Assembly: GCF_030403775.1 (NCBI RefSeq)
Contig: NZ_JAQMWQ010000003.1
Span: 248,001 to 312,000, forward strand
Reading direction: 5' to 3'
DNA from: Paenibacillus sp. BSR1-1
GTDB taxonomy: Bacteria > Bacillota > Bacilli > Bacillales > Cytobacillaceae
DNA length: 64,000 bases
In this document: one piece after another, positions 1 through 8,639 of the stretch
How the letters are laid out: each line of letters opens with the position of its first letter
Position numbering within the stretch: position 1 is the first letter of the stretch
The notes under the pieces: model-generated
The model's database searches: none
The model's input: only the letters and a program-made list of their open reading frames with translations
Told to the model about the DNA's origin: nothing
Made by a program: the position numbers and the translations under genes

Positions 1-124
1 CCCTCATTTCGGAAAGTCATGGGCATAAGGAGCATCCTATATTTACCGTAAAATACTATTTTTATTCTATTTGGGCATTAGACGTCACGCTTACACCGTC
101 ATTTTCGATCAAGACAGTTTTTAA

Positions 125-160
125 GAAAAAAACACCATGCAAGGACGCATGGTGTTTTTT
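125..160 (-). terminator. Rho-independent terminator of acnA
   Basis: An 11-bp stem (AACACCATGC paired with GCATGGTGTT) with a 6-base loop lies just past the aconitase stop codon. A T-run follows on the minus strand. In the first 124 bases of the window I see no supportable gene. Confidence 0.85.
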
Positions 161-169
161 ACATAGAGA

Positions 170-2875
170 TTATGCTTGTAATTTCTCACGAAGAACCATT
201 TGTAGTATGCCGCCGTGACGGTAGTAATCAATTTCCACTTCAGAGTCGAAACGAACAAGAACTTCGAATTCTTTCTTGTTGCCAGCTTCGTCAGTAGCGG
301 TTACTTTTAGAAGATCACGTGGTTTTACGTTTTCGTCAACCTGAACTTCAAATGTTTCTTTACCAGTTAAACCAAGTGTTTCAGCACTGTCTCCATCTTT
401 GAATTGAAGTGGAAGTACGCCCATTAACACAAGGTTTGAACGGTGGATACGTTCGAAGCTTTCAGCTAGAACTGTTTTGATGCCTAAAAGGTTTGTACCT
501 TTCGCAGCCCAGTCACGTGAAGAGCCCATTCCGTAATCTTTACCGGCAAGAACCATTAGGCCTGTGCCGTCTTCTTTGTACTTCATACAAGCATCGTAAA
601 TAGATGTAACTTCGCCAGTTGGCCAGTAAGTAGTGAAGCCGCCTTCTGTGCCTGGTGCGATTTGGTTACGGATACGGATATTTGCGAAAGTACCGCGCAT
701 CATGACTTCGTGATTACCACGGCGAGAACCGTATGAGTTGAAGTCACGAGGTTGAACGCCTTTTTCTAACAAATATTTACCAGCTGGAGTATTCTTGCCG
801 ATCGCTCCTGCAGGTGAAATATGGTCAGTTGTTACAGAATCACCGAATTTACCTACAACACGAAGTCCAGTTAATGGCTCAACAGTGCCTGGTTCTGGTG
901 ATAAGCCTTCAAAGAATGGAGGGTTTGCAATGTAAGTAGAATCCTCATCCCATGTATATAATGGCTCATTGCTAGTCTTAATTTCGTTCCAACGCTCGTT
1001 GTCGCCGAAGACGTTCTCATATTCTCTACGGAATAATTCAGGAGTAACCGTCTTCTTAACAACATCATTCACTTCAGCAGTAGTTGGCCAGACATCTTTG
1101 AAGAAGACATCGTTACCGTCTTTATCTTTACCAATTGGTTCAGATGCGAAGTCGATGTTCACTGTACCAGCAAGCGCATAAGTAACAACTAGCGGTGGTG
1201 AAGCCAAGTAGTTAGCTTTAACAAGCGGGTGAATACGGCCTTCAAAGTTACGGTTACCTGAAAGAACAGATGTAACTAATAGATCGTTTTCCGCAATTGT
1301 ATTTTCAATTTCTTCTTTTAATGGACCGGAGTTACCGATACATGTAGTACAGCCGTAACCAACAAGGTTGAAGCCGATTTGCTCAAGGTAAGGAAGCAAT
1401 CCGGAATCACGAAGGTATCCAGTTACAACCTTTGAACCTGGCGCTAAAGAAGTTTTAACAAACTTAGGAACTTCCATTCCAAGTTCAACTGCTTTTTTCG
1501 CAACAAGTCCAGCACCCACTAAAACATATGGGTTAGACGTGTTTGTACAGCTAGTGATCGAAGCAATCGCTACTGCACCAGTTTTAATTTCAGTCTGATC
1601 GCCGTTGTTGAAATTAACAGTCGCTGTTTTTTCAAGTTCATCAGCTTGTAAGCCAAAGCCTTGGTTGCCTTGTGGAGCAGAAACAGCTTTAACGAATTCT
1701 TCCTTCATTTTTGAAAGTGGAATCAAATCCTGTGGACGCTTAGGACCAGAAAGGTTTGCTTCGATTTCAGAAAGGTCGATTTCAATTACATTTGTATAAA
1801 CTGGCTCTTCAGATGGATCGAAGAATAAGCCGTTTGCTTTGCAGTATTGTTCTACAACATTAATACCTTCTTCGTCACGGCCTGTTAAGCGCATGTATTC
1901 TAAAGATTCACCATCAATTGGGAAGAATCCGCAAGTTGCACCATATTCAGGAGCCATGTTAGCGATTGTTGCACGGTCTGCTAATGGAAGCACAGACACA
2001 CCAGGGCCGAAGAATTCTACGAATTTACCTACAACACCGTGGCTGCGAAGTACTTGGGTTACTTTAAGTGCAAGGTCTGTTGCAGTTGCACCGTTTGGAA
2101 GTTCACCTGTTAATTTAACACCAACAACCTCAGGTACTGGGAAGTATGAAGGCTGACCAAGCATTCCTGCTTCTGCTTCGATACCGCCAACGCCCCATCC
2201 AAGAACACCGATACCGTTGATCATGGTAGTATGGGAGTCAGTTCCTACTAATGTATCAGGATATGCTTCTAATTCTCCGTCGACTTCTGCAACGTGTACT
2301 ACATCAGCCAAGAACTCAAGGTTTACTTGGTGAACGATACCAGTTGCAGGCGGAACCGCACGGTAGTTGTTGAAGGACTTTTGTGCCCAGCTTAAGAACT
2401 GATAACGTTCTGCATTACGTTCGAATTCAAAATCCATATTGATTTTTAAAGAATCAGCTGATCCATAAGCATCAACCTGTACAGAGTGGTCAATAACAAG
2501 GTCTACTGTCTTTTCTGGATTAATCTTATCTGGGTCGCCGCCTAGGTCAGCCATTGCTTTTCTTAAGGAAGCAAGGTCAACTACTGCAGGAACTCCAGTA
2601 AAGTCTTGCAGAATAACACGAGCTGGCTTGAATGGAACGTCCACTTCCTGAAGCTCATTTGTTCCCCATTTTGCTAAGTTTTCAACATGCTCTTTAGCAA
2701 TTACACGTCCATCGTATTGACGAAGGACAGATTCAAGTAATACTTTTACGGAATAAGGCAATTTGGATACTTTCCCAATGCCTGCTTCTTCCAATGCATT
2801 TAAACGGTAGTAGTGATACGTTTTGCCGTTTGCTTCAAAGGAAGAACGTGCGTTAAATACATCATTTTTCGCCAT
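170..2875 (-). CDS. acnA: Aconitate hydratase A
   Basis: Aconitase interconverts citrate and isocitrate in the TCA cycle in the cytosol, using a [4Fe-4S] cluster. In Bacillus the apo-form also binds RNA. The 901-residue product has the usual AcnA length and order: three N-terminal aconitase domains, a linker, and a C-terminal swivel domain. Cluster-ligand motifs are visible ([11 protein letters not shown], and [12 protein letters not shown] with two Cys), as is the swivel motif [15 protein letters not shown] start at the ATG at 2875 (MAKNDVF), with AGGGGG just upstream; a longer reading frame to 2911 would swallow that ribosome site. sspO is divergent and sspP lies beyond it, the same neighbourhood as citB in B. 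subtilis. A terminator follows. Known regulators of the family are CcpC and CodY. Confidence 0.98.
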   Translation of the reverse strand: MAKNDVFNARSSFEANGKTYHYYRLNALEEAGIGKVSKLPYSVKVLLESVLRQYDGRVIAKEHVENLAKWGTNELQEVDVPFKPARVILQDFTGVPAVVDLASLRKAMADLGGDPDKINPEKTVDLVIDHSVQVDAYGSADSLKINMDFEFERNAERYQFLSWAQKSFNNYRAVPPATGIVHQVNLEFLADVVHVAEVDGELEAYPDTLVGTDSHTTMINGIGVLGWGVGGIEAEAGMLGQPSYFPVPEVVGVKLTGELPNGATATDLALKVTQVLRSHGVVGKFVEFFGPGVSVLPLADRATIANMAPEYGATCGFFPIDGESLEYMRLTGRDEEGINVVEQYCKANGLFFDPSEEPVYTNVIEIDLSEIEANLSGPKRPQDLIPLSKMKEEFVKAVSAPQGNQGFGLQADELEKTATVNFNNGDQTEIKTGAVAIASITSCTNTSNPYVLVGAGLVAKKAVELGMEVPKFVKTSLAPGSKVVTGYLRDSGLLPYLEQIGFNLVGYGCTTCIGNSGPLKEEIENTIAENDLLVTSVLSGNRNFEGRIHPLVKANYLASPPLVVTYALAGTVNIDFASEPIGKDKDGNDVFFKDVWPTTAEVNDVVKKTVTPELFRREYENVFGDNERWNEIKTSNEPLYTWDEDSTYIANPPFFEGLSPEPGTVEPLTGLRVVGKFGDSVTTDHISPAGAIGKNTPAGKYLLEKGVQPRDFNSYGSRRGNHEVMMRGTFANIRIRNQIAPGTEGGFTTYWPTGEVTSIYDACMKYKEDGTGLMVLAGKDYGMGSSRDWAAKGTNLLGIKTVLAESFERIHRSNLVLMGVLPLQFKDGDSAETLGLTGKETFEVQVDENVKPRDLLKVTATDEAGNKKEFEVLVRFDSEVEIDYYRHGGILQMVLREKLQA

Positions 2876-3025
2876 GTGTAAAAAACCCCCTCGTTCGTCA
2901 TAAATAAACAAATTTCACGAAAAGTTGAAAAGATTGAATTTTCCCATCCTGCTTCACTTTTCTCACAATTCATATCTTAATACAACCAATTACATAAGTA
3001 AATAACAAGAAAGTTATTGCGGTTG

Positions 3026-3040
3026 ATAAGTTTTTCTTAT
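3026..3040. promoter_or_regulatory. Possible CcpC operator (ATAA-N7-TTAT dyad)
   Basis: Bases 3026-3040 read ATAAGTTTTTCTTAT, which fits the ATAA-N7-TTAT dyad described for the citrate-responsive repressor CcpC at citB. It sits about 150 bases before the acnA start in the 331-base divergent gap with sspO. A second imperfect dyad (ATAAC-N6-GTTAT) lies just before it at about 3002-3017. The assignment rests on motif and position only. Confidence 0.45.
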
Positions 3041-3206
3041 GCTTTTTTATGTAAGTTGTTCTGAATATTTTGAAAATGTTGTCAAAGCACAATAGATTTT
3101 TGCAATGGGAAAATACCTACTTTCCTTATTATTATCTCAAAAAACTTTTTAATTGTCATTTTTTAAAACTAGAAAGGAAATAGTAAGATTATTAGGAGGT
3201 GATTAT

Positions 3207-3359
3207 GTGGTTAAACGAAAGTCTAATCATGTCATTCCAGGGATGAATGCAGCCAAGGGACAAGGAAAAGGTGCCGGTTTCAATGAGGAATTGGCAAGTG
3301 AACCGGAATTAACTGCTAAGGAAAGAATGAATAATAAAAAGCGCAAGAAAAATCAATAA
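3207..3359 (+). CDS. sspO: Small acid-soluble spore protein O
   Basis: A minor spore-core protein made in the forespore. The 50-residue product starts [20 protein letters not shown] and ends NNKKRKKNQ, closely matching B. subtilis SspO. The start is a GTG at 3207 behind an ideal AGGAGGTGAT; an in-frame ATG at 3153 would add 18 residues not found in the family. The gene is divergent from acnA and followed by a strong terminator. Its role in the spore is not well defined. Confidence 0.93.
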   Translation: MVKRKSNHVIPGMNAAKGQGKGAGFNEELASEPELTAKERMNNKKRKKNQ

Positions 3360-3388
3360 AAGCAGGCGGACATTCCGCCTGCTTTTTC
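3356..3388. terminator. Bidirectional terminator after sspO
   Basis: A 10-bp GC-rich stem (AGCAGGCGGA with TCCGCCTGCT) is flanked by A-rich and T-rich tracts. It serves sspO and the convergent small gene at 3389-3661. Confidence 0.85.
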
Positions 3389-3661
3389 CTATTCTGTTTG
3401 ATTAACTTCCGTTACCATGGACTGCAAATCTTGCTGAAAACGCTCTAATTGAGCTCGTTGATGTTCAGATGCTACTTCAAGTGCATTTTCAATTTGCTGA
3501 TAGGCTTCGTTTACTTCGTCTTTTAAGTGCTTAAGCTGATGCCCATAACTGGCACTATCGCTGACAATCGTCTCAAATAGACCTTGTGCATTTTCATATC
3601 CTTGCTGTGCAGCTTGAAACGCCTGCTGTTTATCTTTATGATAAGGGAACTTGTCTGTCAT
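3389..3661 (-). CDS. Small coiled-coil protein of unknown function
   Basis: A 90-residue soluble, acidic protein rich in Gln, Glu and Ala with heptad-like spacing through most of its length, so a helical bundle or coiled coil is likely. No signal peptide, membrane segment or Cys pair is visible. I do not recognise the family with certainty; it recalls small helical Bacillus proteins of the DUF2524 kind, but this is only an impression. The start is set at the ATG at 3661 because AAGGAG (3673-3678) overlaps the upstream in-frame GTG. It is convergent with sspO and shares its terminator. Confidence 0.6.
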   Translation of the reverse strand: MTDKFPYHKDKQQAFQAAQQGYENAQGLFETIVSDSASYGHQLKHLKDEVNEAYQQIENALEVASEHQRAQLERFQQDLQSMVTEVNQTE

Positions 3662-3771
3662 TTCATGATTCACTCCTTAAAATTGTATACCGTTAAAATG
3701 CTCAGAACGACAAAAAATATTCAGCATAAAAAGAGTTAAGCTCTGCATCCTAACTATTAGGAGGGATGAAA

Positions 3772-3912
3772 ATGACTAACAAAAACACAAGTAAAGATAT
3801 GCGTAAAAACGCCCCAAAACAATCCGGCCAGCCAGAACCCATGAGCGGCTCTCATAAAGTAAAGAATCGGAATCATACCCGAGCCAAGCATAATTCACAT
3901 CATGACATGTAA
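3772..3912 (+). CDS. sspP: Small acid-soluble spore protein P
   Basis: A 46-residue forespore protein, [13 protein letters not shown]... to ...[12 protein letters not shown], matching B. subtilis SspP in length and in the conserved SGQPEP and KVKNRNHTR segments. AGGAGGG lies at proper distance before the ATG at 3772. It is short enough to be lost by length-filtered gene calling. Order acnA, sspO, sspP is the classical Bacillus arrangement, with the small minus-strand gene inserted between the two ssp genes. A terminator shared with selA follows. Confidence 0.9.
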   Translation: MTNKNTSKDMRKNAPKQSGQPEPMSGSHKVKNRNHTRAKHNSHHDM

Positions 3913-3916
3913 ACGA

Positions 3917-3951
3917 ATAACCCCCTCAACCATCATGAGGGGGTTATTTAG
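3917..3951. terminator. Bidirectional terminator between sspP and selA
   Basis: A 13-bp stem, AATAACCCCCTCA with TGAGGGGGTTATT, lies between the convergent genes. It follows selA immediately, so selB is not co-transcribed with selA here. Confidence 0.9.
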
Positions 3952-5358
3952 TTAAATTTTCCCTAAAGCTTCGATTATTATGGCTTCTTCTTCAGCTGTA
4001 ACGGTCCTAAGATCAATTAGAAATTCGTCTTTTTGTATTCTTCCTATAATGGCAGGCCTTGTTTCGGTGCGTAGTTTCCGACCAAGCTGCTCGGCAGACA
4101 TGATATTATGTTTTAAAGCAATGACCATTGTCGGCAATGTTACATCCGGCATGGTTCCTCCGCCTACCTGACTTGTATCTTGAAAAATTTTTGTTTCATA
4201 TTCATTAGTTCTTTGTAATAAGTTTGTAACAAAACCATGACACCTTCCGTCTAATTCGTTAAGAGGAACTAATAAATCGCGAATTACAGGGATATTGTGC
4301 ATTGCTTTTTCGCCTCGGGCATAATCGATTAACGTCCCTTCTAAAGCGGCAAGTGTCATCTTGTCAACCCGAAGGACTCTTGCTAACTGATGTTTTTTCA
4401 ATCGGTCAATAATTTCTTTTTTCCCAGCAATAATCCCAGCCTGAGGGCCGCCCAGAAGTTTGTCACCACTAAAAGTCACAACGTCCGCTCCCATTTCTAT
4501 AACCTCTTTTACCACCGGTTCGTCGCCAATTCCATGTTTTCTAAAGTCGAAAAGTGCACCACTGCCCAGATCTTCATAAAAAATCACATGATCCAGCTTT
4601 TTGGTAAAATCCACTAATTCCTTGGTCTCGACTGACTTTGTAAAGCCGACAACCTTGAAATTACTTGTATGTACCTTCATAACAATAGCGGTTTCTGGGG
4701 TTATGGCTTTTTCATAGTCGTAAAGATGAGTTTTATTGGTTGTTCCTACTTCTATAAGATTTGCGCCGCTTTCCTCCATAATGGAAGAAATACGGAATGA
4801 ACCGCCAATTTCAACTAACTGTCCGCGTGATACAATAACTTCTTTTTTCTCAGCAAAGGCCCTTAACACAAGATAAACTGCAGCGGCATTATTGTTAACT
4901 ACCATGGCCGCTTCTGCACCTGTAATATCTTGGATTAATGCTTCAACATGACTGTGACGTGAACCTCGTTCCCCTTCCACTAGTTTATATTCAAGATTCG
5001 AGTAATTGCGAGCGGTTTCCACCACATGTTGAATGGCACTTTCGCTTAACCTTGCTCTGCCAAGGTTTGTATGTAAAATCGTCCCTGTTGCATTAATAAC
5101 ATTTTCAAGTGTAAGAGAAAAATGAGATTTTAATCTTTTTTCAAGCAAGTCAAAAACTTCATTAATAAATTCCATTGTACCGGGGTTTGCTTTTTGCCAA
5201 TGCTCGTTTAATATAGAAGACCTAATATCATCTAATACTTCTTTCATCTGTTTTGAAAGTTGAACAAAATCCAACCGACTTACCTCTAAGAGTGACAAAA
5301 ACCGATTATGGTTCTGAAACTCATGTACAGGTGGAATCGAACGAAGCCATTCCTTCAT
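3952..5358 (-). CDS. selA: L-seryl-tRNA(Sec) selenium transferase
   Basis: SelA converts seryl-tRNA(Sec) to selenocysteinyl-tRNA(Sec) with selenophosphate; it is a PLP enzyme that forms a decamer. The 468-residue product shows the family layout: an N-terminal tRNA-binding segment, then a fold-type I core with NATGTILHTNLGRA near residue 90 and the PLP lysine in FSGDKLLGGPQAG (about residue 300). The start is the ATG at 5358 with AAGGAG eight bases upstream. Usually selB follows selA, but here a terminator follows, and neither selB nor the Sec tRNA gene was seen in the window. selD and a Sec-containing SelW-like gene lie within 2 kb, so the pathway is probably live, with the missing parts elsewhere. 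Confidence 0.96.
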   Translation of the reverse strand: MKEWLRSIPPVHEFQNHNRFLSLLEVSRLDFVQLSKQMKEVLDDIRSSILNEHWQKANPGTMEFINEVFDLLEKRLKSHFSLTLENVINATGTILHTNLGRARLSESAIQHVVETARNYSNLEYKLVEGERGSRHSHVEALIQDITGAEAAMVVNNNAAAVYLVLRAFAEKKEVIVSRGQLVEIGGSFRISSIMEESGANLIEVGTTNKTHLYDYEKAITPETAIVMKVHTSNFKVVGFTKSVETKELVDFTKKLDHVIFYEDLGSGALFDFRKHGIGDEPVVKEVIEMGADVVTFSGDKLLGGPQAGIIAGKKEIIDRLKKHQLARVLRVDKMTLAALEGTLIDYARGEKAMHNIPVIRDLLVPLNELDGRCHGFVTNLLQRTNEYETKIFQDTSQVGGGTMPDVTLPTMVIALKHNIMSAEQLGRKLRTETRPAIIGRIQKDEFLIDLRTVTAEEEAIIIEALGKI

Positions 5359-5471
5359 GACCAAAACTCCTTCGCGCTGGTTACTAGATAGGTGAAATAT
5401 TTATTTTATTATAACATTTTCACGTTTTTATGGCTGATGAATAATATGAAACGAGCAAGGAGGATATGTAA

Positions 5472-5876
5472 ATGAAAAAAAGGAACACTGCTCAAAATCG
5501 ATCCATCGATTATGAACTAGTGGAAAAATGGATGAAAAATTACTTTTTGGATCCTCTAACATCCTTATGTGATTTTACCCAATTTCGCATTGACTTATAT
5601 GAAACAGATGACGATTGGATTGTTGAAGCGGTACTGGATGAATATGACAGTTCAGAAATAACTGTGAAAATGGTAGATCGAAGACTTGATATAACAGCGC
5701 AAAAACAAACCTCTTCTTTATCCGCAGCATCCTCAGAAAGAGTACGTACCATCGATTTCCCCTTCTCCATTATTGATCATAAAGTAAGCGCTGCCTTTAA
5801 AAACGGGGTGTTAGAGATATTTATTTCAAAAACGGAAAAAGGACTTGGAAAAAATCGTTATATTACACTGCCTTAA
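5472..5876 (+). CDS. Hsp20/alpha-crystallin-like protein
   Basis: A 134-residue protein whose second half fits a small heat-shock (alpha-crystallin) domain: alternating beta strands, VDRRLDITAQK, then the FPF...V.A.FKNGVLEI pattern that ends the domain, and a short C-terminal tail. The N-terminal 35 residues resemble those of Bacillus spore-coat relatives such as CotM/CotP. An excellent AAGGAGG lies eight bases before the ATG. It sits between selA and the SelW-like gene but on the opposite strand, so a link to selenium is not implied. A chaperone or spore-coat role is inferred from family only. Confidence 0.75.
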   Translation: MKKRNTAQNRSIDYELVEKWMKNYFLDPLTSLCDFTQFRIDLYETDDDWIVEAVLDEYDSSEITVKMVDRRLDITAQKQTSSLSAASSERVRTIDFPFSIIDHKVSAAFKNGVLEIFISKTEKGLGKNRYITLP

Positions 5877-5883
5877 AATCTTT

Positions 5884-5953
5884 TTTTGCAGTAGTTTACA
5901 TAATAGTATTACTGCAAAATTAAAAAACCCTCATATGGTATGAGGGTTTTATT
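5884..5953. terminator. Terminator region between hsp20-like and selW-like genes
   Basis: Two hairpins: TTTTGCAGTA pairs with TACTGCAAAA (5884-5919), then AAAACCCTCATA pairs with TATGAGGGTTTT (5932-5952). The second has A- and T-tracts on its sides and can serve both convergent genes. Confidence 0.75.
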
Positions 5954-6192
5954 TATTTTGCTGCTATAATTTCAATGATTTCTTCTGTATCCGGAAAAAC
6001 GCCAGTATCAAGTTTAGAATAGATTTTCTCCCCGTTAACCGTTACTTCGAAAGCGCCACCGGAACTTGGGATGAGCTCCATCTTTTTTATGTCACGAAAA
6101 AAATGGTTAAATAATTCTTCCGCGAAACTCGCGGCTTTTGGTGCATAGTTTCATTGCATGCAAAATTCAACGATCACATGATAATCTTTCAT
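5953..6192 (-). CDS. SelW/Rdx-family selenoprotein with CxxU motif (UGA read as Sec)
   Basis: Read with Sec at its single in-frame UGA (6151-6153), this gives 79 residues starting MKDYHVIVEFCMQU. The CxxU motif at residues 11-14 near the N-terminus, the LIPSSGGAFEVTVNG segment and the final GVFPDTEEIIEII helix are those of the Rdx (SelW/SelT/SelH) thioredoxin-like family, taken to be thiol or selenol redox proteins. AAAGGGGG lies before the ATG at 6192. A hairpin begins 16 bases after the UGA, as expected of a bacterial SECIS. Without recoding, the gene would end after 13 residues and gene calling misses it. selD is divergent next door and selA is close by. A stop mutation in a CxxC form is the alternative, but the SECIS-like hairpin and the neighbours argue against it. 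Confidence 0.88.
6120..6153 (-). promoter_or_regulatory. Bacterial SECIS element of the SelW-like gene
   Basis: On the minus strand, UGA at 6153-6151 is followed by 16 bases and then CCGCGA-GTT-TCGCGG, a perfect 6-bp stem with a three-base loop that starts with G. Bacterial SECIS elements are short stem-loops just after the UGA with a conserved loop G, bound by SelB. Confidence 0.75.
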
Positions 6193-6322
6193 ATATGTAC
6201 CCCCTTTAAAGCTCTCTAAAATCTCTATAGTAGAAACATTTTATCTTACAGCTTATTCTACCGCAAATGTTTTGCCTCTATAAGCGAAATTGTTATACTA
6301 TTTAAGTGGAGGTGGACATGTG

Positions 6323-7375
6323 ATGAGTGAACAAGAAAAAATTCGCCTGACTTCTTTATCAACTAAAGCTGGTTGAGGCTGTAAAATTGGTCCTGAGGAC
6401 CTGGCGCAAGTTTTGCGTCAATTACCAAAACAAGACCCTGTCCCTGAATTGTTAGTGGGACATGAAACAAGCGATGATGCCGGTGTATACCGATTAACAG
6501 ACACTATTGCCTTAATTCAAACGGTCGATTTCTTTACTCCAATTGTGGATGATCCTTATATGTTTGGACAAATTGCGGCAGCCAATTCATTAAGTGATGT
6601 CTATGCAATGGGAGGCGAGCCGAAAACGGTTCTAAATATTGTCGGATACCCGATTAAAAAACTTGGTGCCGATATGTTGGCAGAAATTCTTCGCGGTGCT
6701 GCTGACAAAGTAAAGGAAGCTGGCGCTATTACCGTTGGCGGCCATTCTATCGATGACCAGGAACCAAAATTCGGGCTGTCAGTGACGGGGATCGTCCATC
6801 CAGATAAGGTTTGGAAAAATGTTGGGGCAAGACCTGGAGATGTACTTGTTTTAACAAAACCGATTGGGGTTGGCATCCTTACCACTGGAATTAAAAGAAG
6901 CGCCGTAACAATAGAGCAGGAACAAGCTGTCACAGAAACGATGGCCATGCTCAATAAAATTGCTGCCCAAGTTTTAACAGACTACACCCCTCATGCTGTA
7001 ACGGATGTTACCGGATTTGGATTACTAGGACATGGCAGTGAAATGGCTCGCGGCAGCAATGTGAGCTTCGAAATATCAAGTTCACAAGTGCCTGTACTAG
7101 AAGGTGCTATCGACCTGGCGAAGAATGGTGTTGTACCTGGGGGTTCAAAATCGAATCATAAATGGTTAAATGATGATGTTGCTTATGAAGAGATTCTTCC
7201 TGAAGAGCAGCTAGTCCTTTGTGATGCCATTACTTCTGGGGGCCTCCTGGTTTCCTTGAGTGAATCAGATGCACAGCAATATATAGAAGGACTCCATTCG
7301 AATGGATTAGTACAAGCATCAATTATTGGAAGAGTAACCGAGAAAAAAGATAAGCTTATTTATGTAAAAAGATAA
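6323..7375 (+). CDS. selD: Selenide, water dikinase, selenocysteine-containing (UGA at codon 18)
   Basis: SelD makes selenophosphate from selenide and ATP, the selenium donor for SelA. The full product is 350 residues, from the ATG at 6323 behind GGAGGTGGAC. Codon 18 (6374-6376) is UGA, at the place of the catalytic Cys17 of E. coli SelD: the local sequence is STKAG-U-GCKIGPEDL, keeping the next Cys and the essential Lys. The rest is a complete PurM-like enzyme: GHETSDDAGVYRL with metal-binding Asp residues, TVDFFTPIVDD, NSLSDVYAMGG and GGHSIDDQEPKFG. Sec-type SelD is known in several lineages. Standard calling starts the gene at about 6413 and loses the active site. A GC stem-loop after the UGA acts as SECIS. 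It ends in a terminator. Confidence 0.95.
6374..6417 (+). promoter_or_regulatory. Bacterial SECIS element of selD
   Basis: Twelve bases after the UGA, GGTCC-TGA-GGACC (6389-6401) forms a stem-loop, or GGTC-CTGAG-GACC with a loop holding G. A second small hairpin (GCGCAA-GTT-TTGCGT) follows. Position and shape suit SelB-dependent recoding. Confidence 0.65.
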
Positions 7376-7402
7376 ACAGCGAAGGCGTCCTTCGCTGTTT
7401 TC
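7374..7402 (+). terminator. Terminator of selD
   Basis: AACAGCGAAG pairs with CTTCGCTGTT around a five-base loop, followed by TTTC, directly at the selD stop. Confidence 0.8.
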
Positions 7403-7439
7403 TTATAGATAAGAAAGCGTACAATTCGACTTTGAGAAT

Positions 7440-7645
7440 TGTCAGCTCCAGCGCCCAGCGACTAGTGTCCTTCGCACTCCGCCCTACGATAAGTCAACAT
7501 CGAATCGACTTGAGCTCCGTGTTTCCTTTATCTCAGTTGGAGCGCTCCACAAGGAACGCTTCGGCAGCATAAGCATCGCACGAAGAAAAAGCGTGAGCTT
7601 TTTCGAGGAGGCCATACGTCGCTAGACGGGCGCTTCCGCTTTTCT
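7440..7645. repeat. Bacillaceae dispersed intergenic repeat (GTCAGCTCCAGCGCC type)
   Basis: The stretch opens with GTCAGCTCCAGCGCC and ends with GCTAGACGGGCGCTTCCGC; the two ends are roughly complementary. The interior is GC-rich and semi-palindromic. From memory, this opening and ending resemble a non-coding repeat seen between genes in many Bacillaceae. It carries no ORF and its function is unknown. Only one copy is in this window. Confidence 0.6.
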
Positions 7646-7647
7646 TA

Positions 7648-8610
7648 TTAACTGGATATTTTCATGTGTAATTTTCGCTGCAGCTTGTCAAGCATATCTT
7701 TCGTCATTTTGTCTAAGTCGTAGTCGAATTTAAAGCCCCATTCCTCTTTTGCTGCCGTGGAATCAATAGAGTTTGGCCAGCTGTCAGCAATCTTTTGACG
7801 GGCAGGATCCACTTTATAGGCAATTTTAAATCCAGGGATGTACTTCCGAATACTTGCAGCAATTTCTTCAGGATCAAAGCTCATCGAACTAACATTAAAT
7901 GAATTTCTATGCATTAATTTGGATCCGTCTGCTTCCATTAATTCGATAATCGCATTCAATGCATCTGGCATATACATCATATCCATATAGGTGCCTTTAT
8001 CAATATAAGATGTGTATTTACCATTTTTGACTGCTTCATAGTAAATTTCAACAGCATAATCTGTTGTTCCTCCGCCTGGTAAGGCAACGTATGAAATTAA
8101 GCCTGGAAAACGCAATCCACGTGTGTCTACTCCAAATTTATGGAAGTAGTAATCAGATAATAACTCGCCAGCTACTTTATTTACCCCATACATGGTGGTA
8201 GGGCGCATAATGGTATCCTGAGGTGTATCATCCTTTGGGGTTGTTGGACCAAAGGCTCCGATTGAGCTTGGTGTGAAAAATTGTGCGTTTACCTCCCTTG
8301 CTGTTTCAAGGGCATTCATTAGACCGCCCATATTTAAATTCCAAGCAAATACTGGTTTCGCTTCAGCAGTAGCAGATAGCAGTGCGGCTAAATGCATGAC
8401 CGTATCCACTTTATATTTTTTGGCAATCTCAACCATGGATTTTAAATCGGTTACGTCTACGATCTCAAATGGACCGCTTTGAGCCGCTTCACTGTCATTC
8501 TTTTTAATATCTGTAGCGATTACATGGTCTGTTCCATAAATATCTCTTAACTTCATCGTTAATTCAGAGCCAATTTGCCCTAATGCACCTGTAATTAATA
8601 TTCGCTTCAT
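7648..8610 (-). CDS. tdh: L-threonine 3-dehydrogenase, SDR (epimerase-like) type
   Basis: Oxidises L-threonine to 2-amino-3-oxobutyrate with NAD, the first step of conversion to glycine and acetyl-CoA. The 320-residue product is an extended short-chain dehydrogenase: the Rossmann motif GALGQIGSEL at residue 9, DVTD, and the catalytic YGVNK (Tyr-x3-Lys). It is close to UDP-glucose epimerases, but kbl lies 29 bases upstream in the same direction, which fixes the substrate by context. This form replaces the zinc-dependent Tdh of B. subtilis. Start at the ATG at 8610 with GGTGGAGGAGC before it. A sugar epimerase is the less likely alternative. Confidence 0.88.
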   Translation of the reverse strand: MKRILITGALGQIGSELTMKLRDIYGTDHVIATDIKKNDSEAAQSGPFEIVDVTDLKSMVEIAKKYKVDTVMHLAALLSATAEAKPVFAWNLNMGGLMNALETAREVNAQFFTPSSIGAFGPTTPKDDTPQDTIMRPTTMYGVNKVAGELLSDYYFHKFGVDTRGLRFPGLISYVALPGGGTTDYAVEIYYEAVKNGKYTSYIDKGTYMDMMYMPDALNAIIELMEADGSKLMHRNSFNVSSMSFDPEEIAASIRKYIPGFKIAYKVDPARQKIADSWPNSIDSTAAKEEWGFKFDYDLDKMTKDMLDKLQRKLHMKISS

Positions 8611-8639
8611 GATGCTCCTCCACCTCAATCAATTTAGTC

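Noticed and set aside
1839-2156. Plus-strand frame of 105 residues inside acnA
   Set aside because: Lies wholly within a clear aconitase gene on the other strand; shadow frame.
6413-7375. selD as a 320-residue protein starting at 6413
   Set aside because: That start removes the catalytic Sec/Cys and Lys; the upstream frame is conserved and only interrupted by one UGA with a SECIS-like hairpin.
7440-7645. Sec tRNA gene next to selD
   Set aside because: No cloverleaf, no UCA anticodon and no CCA-type 3' end; the sequence is the dispersed repeat.
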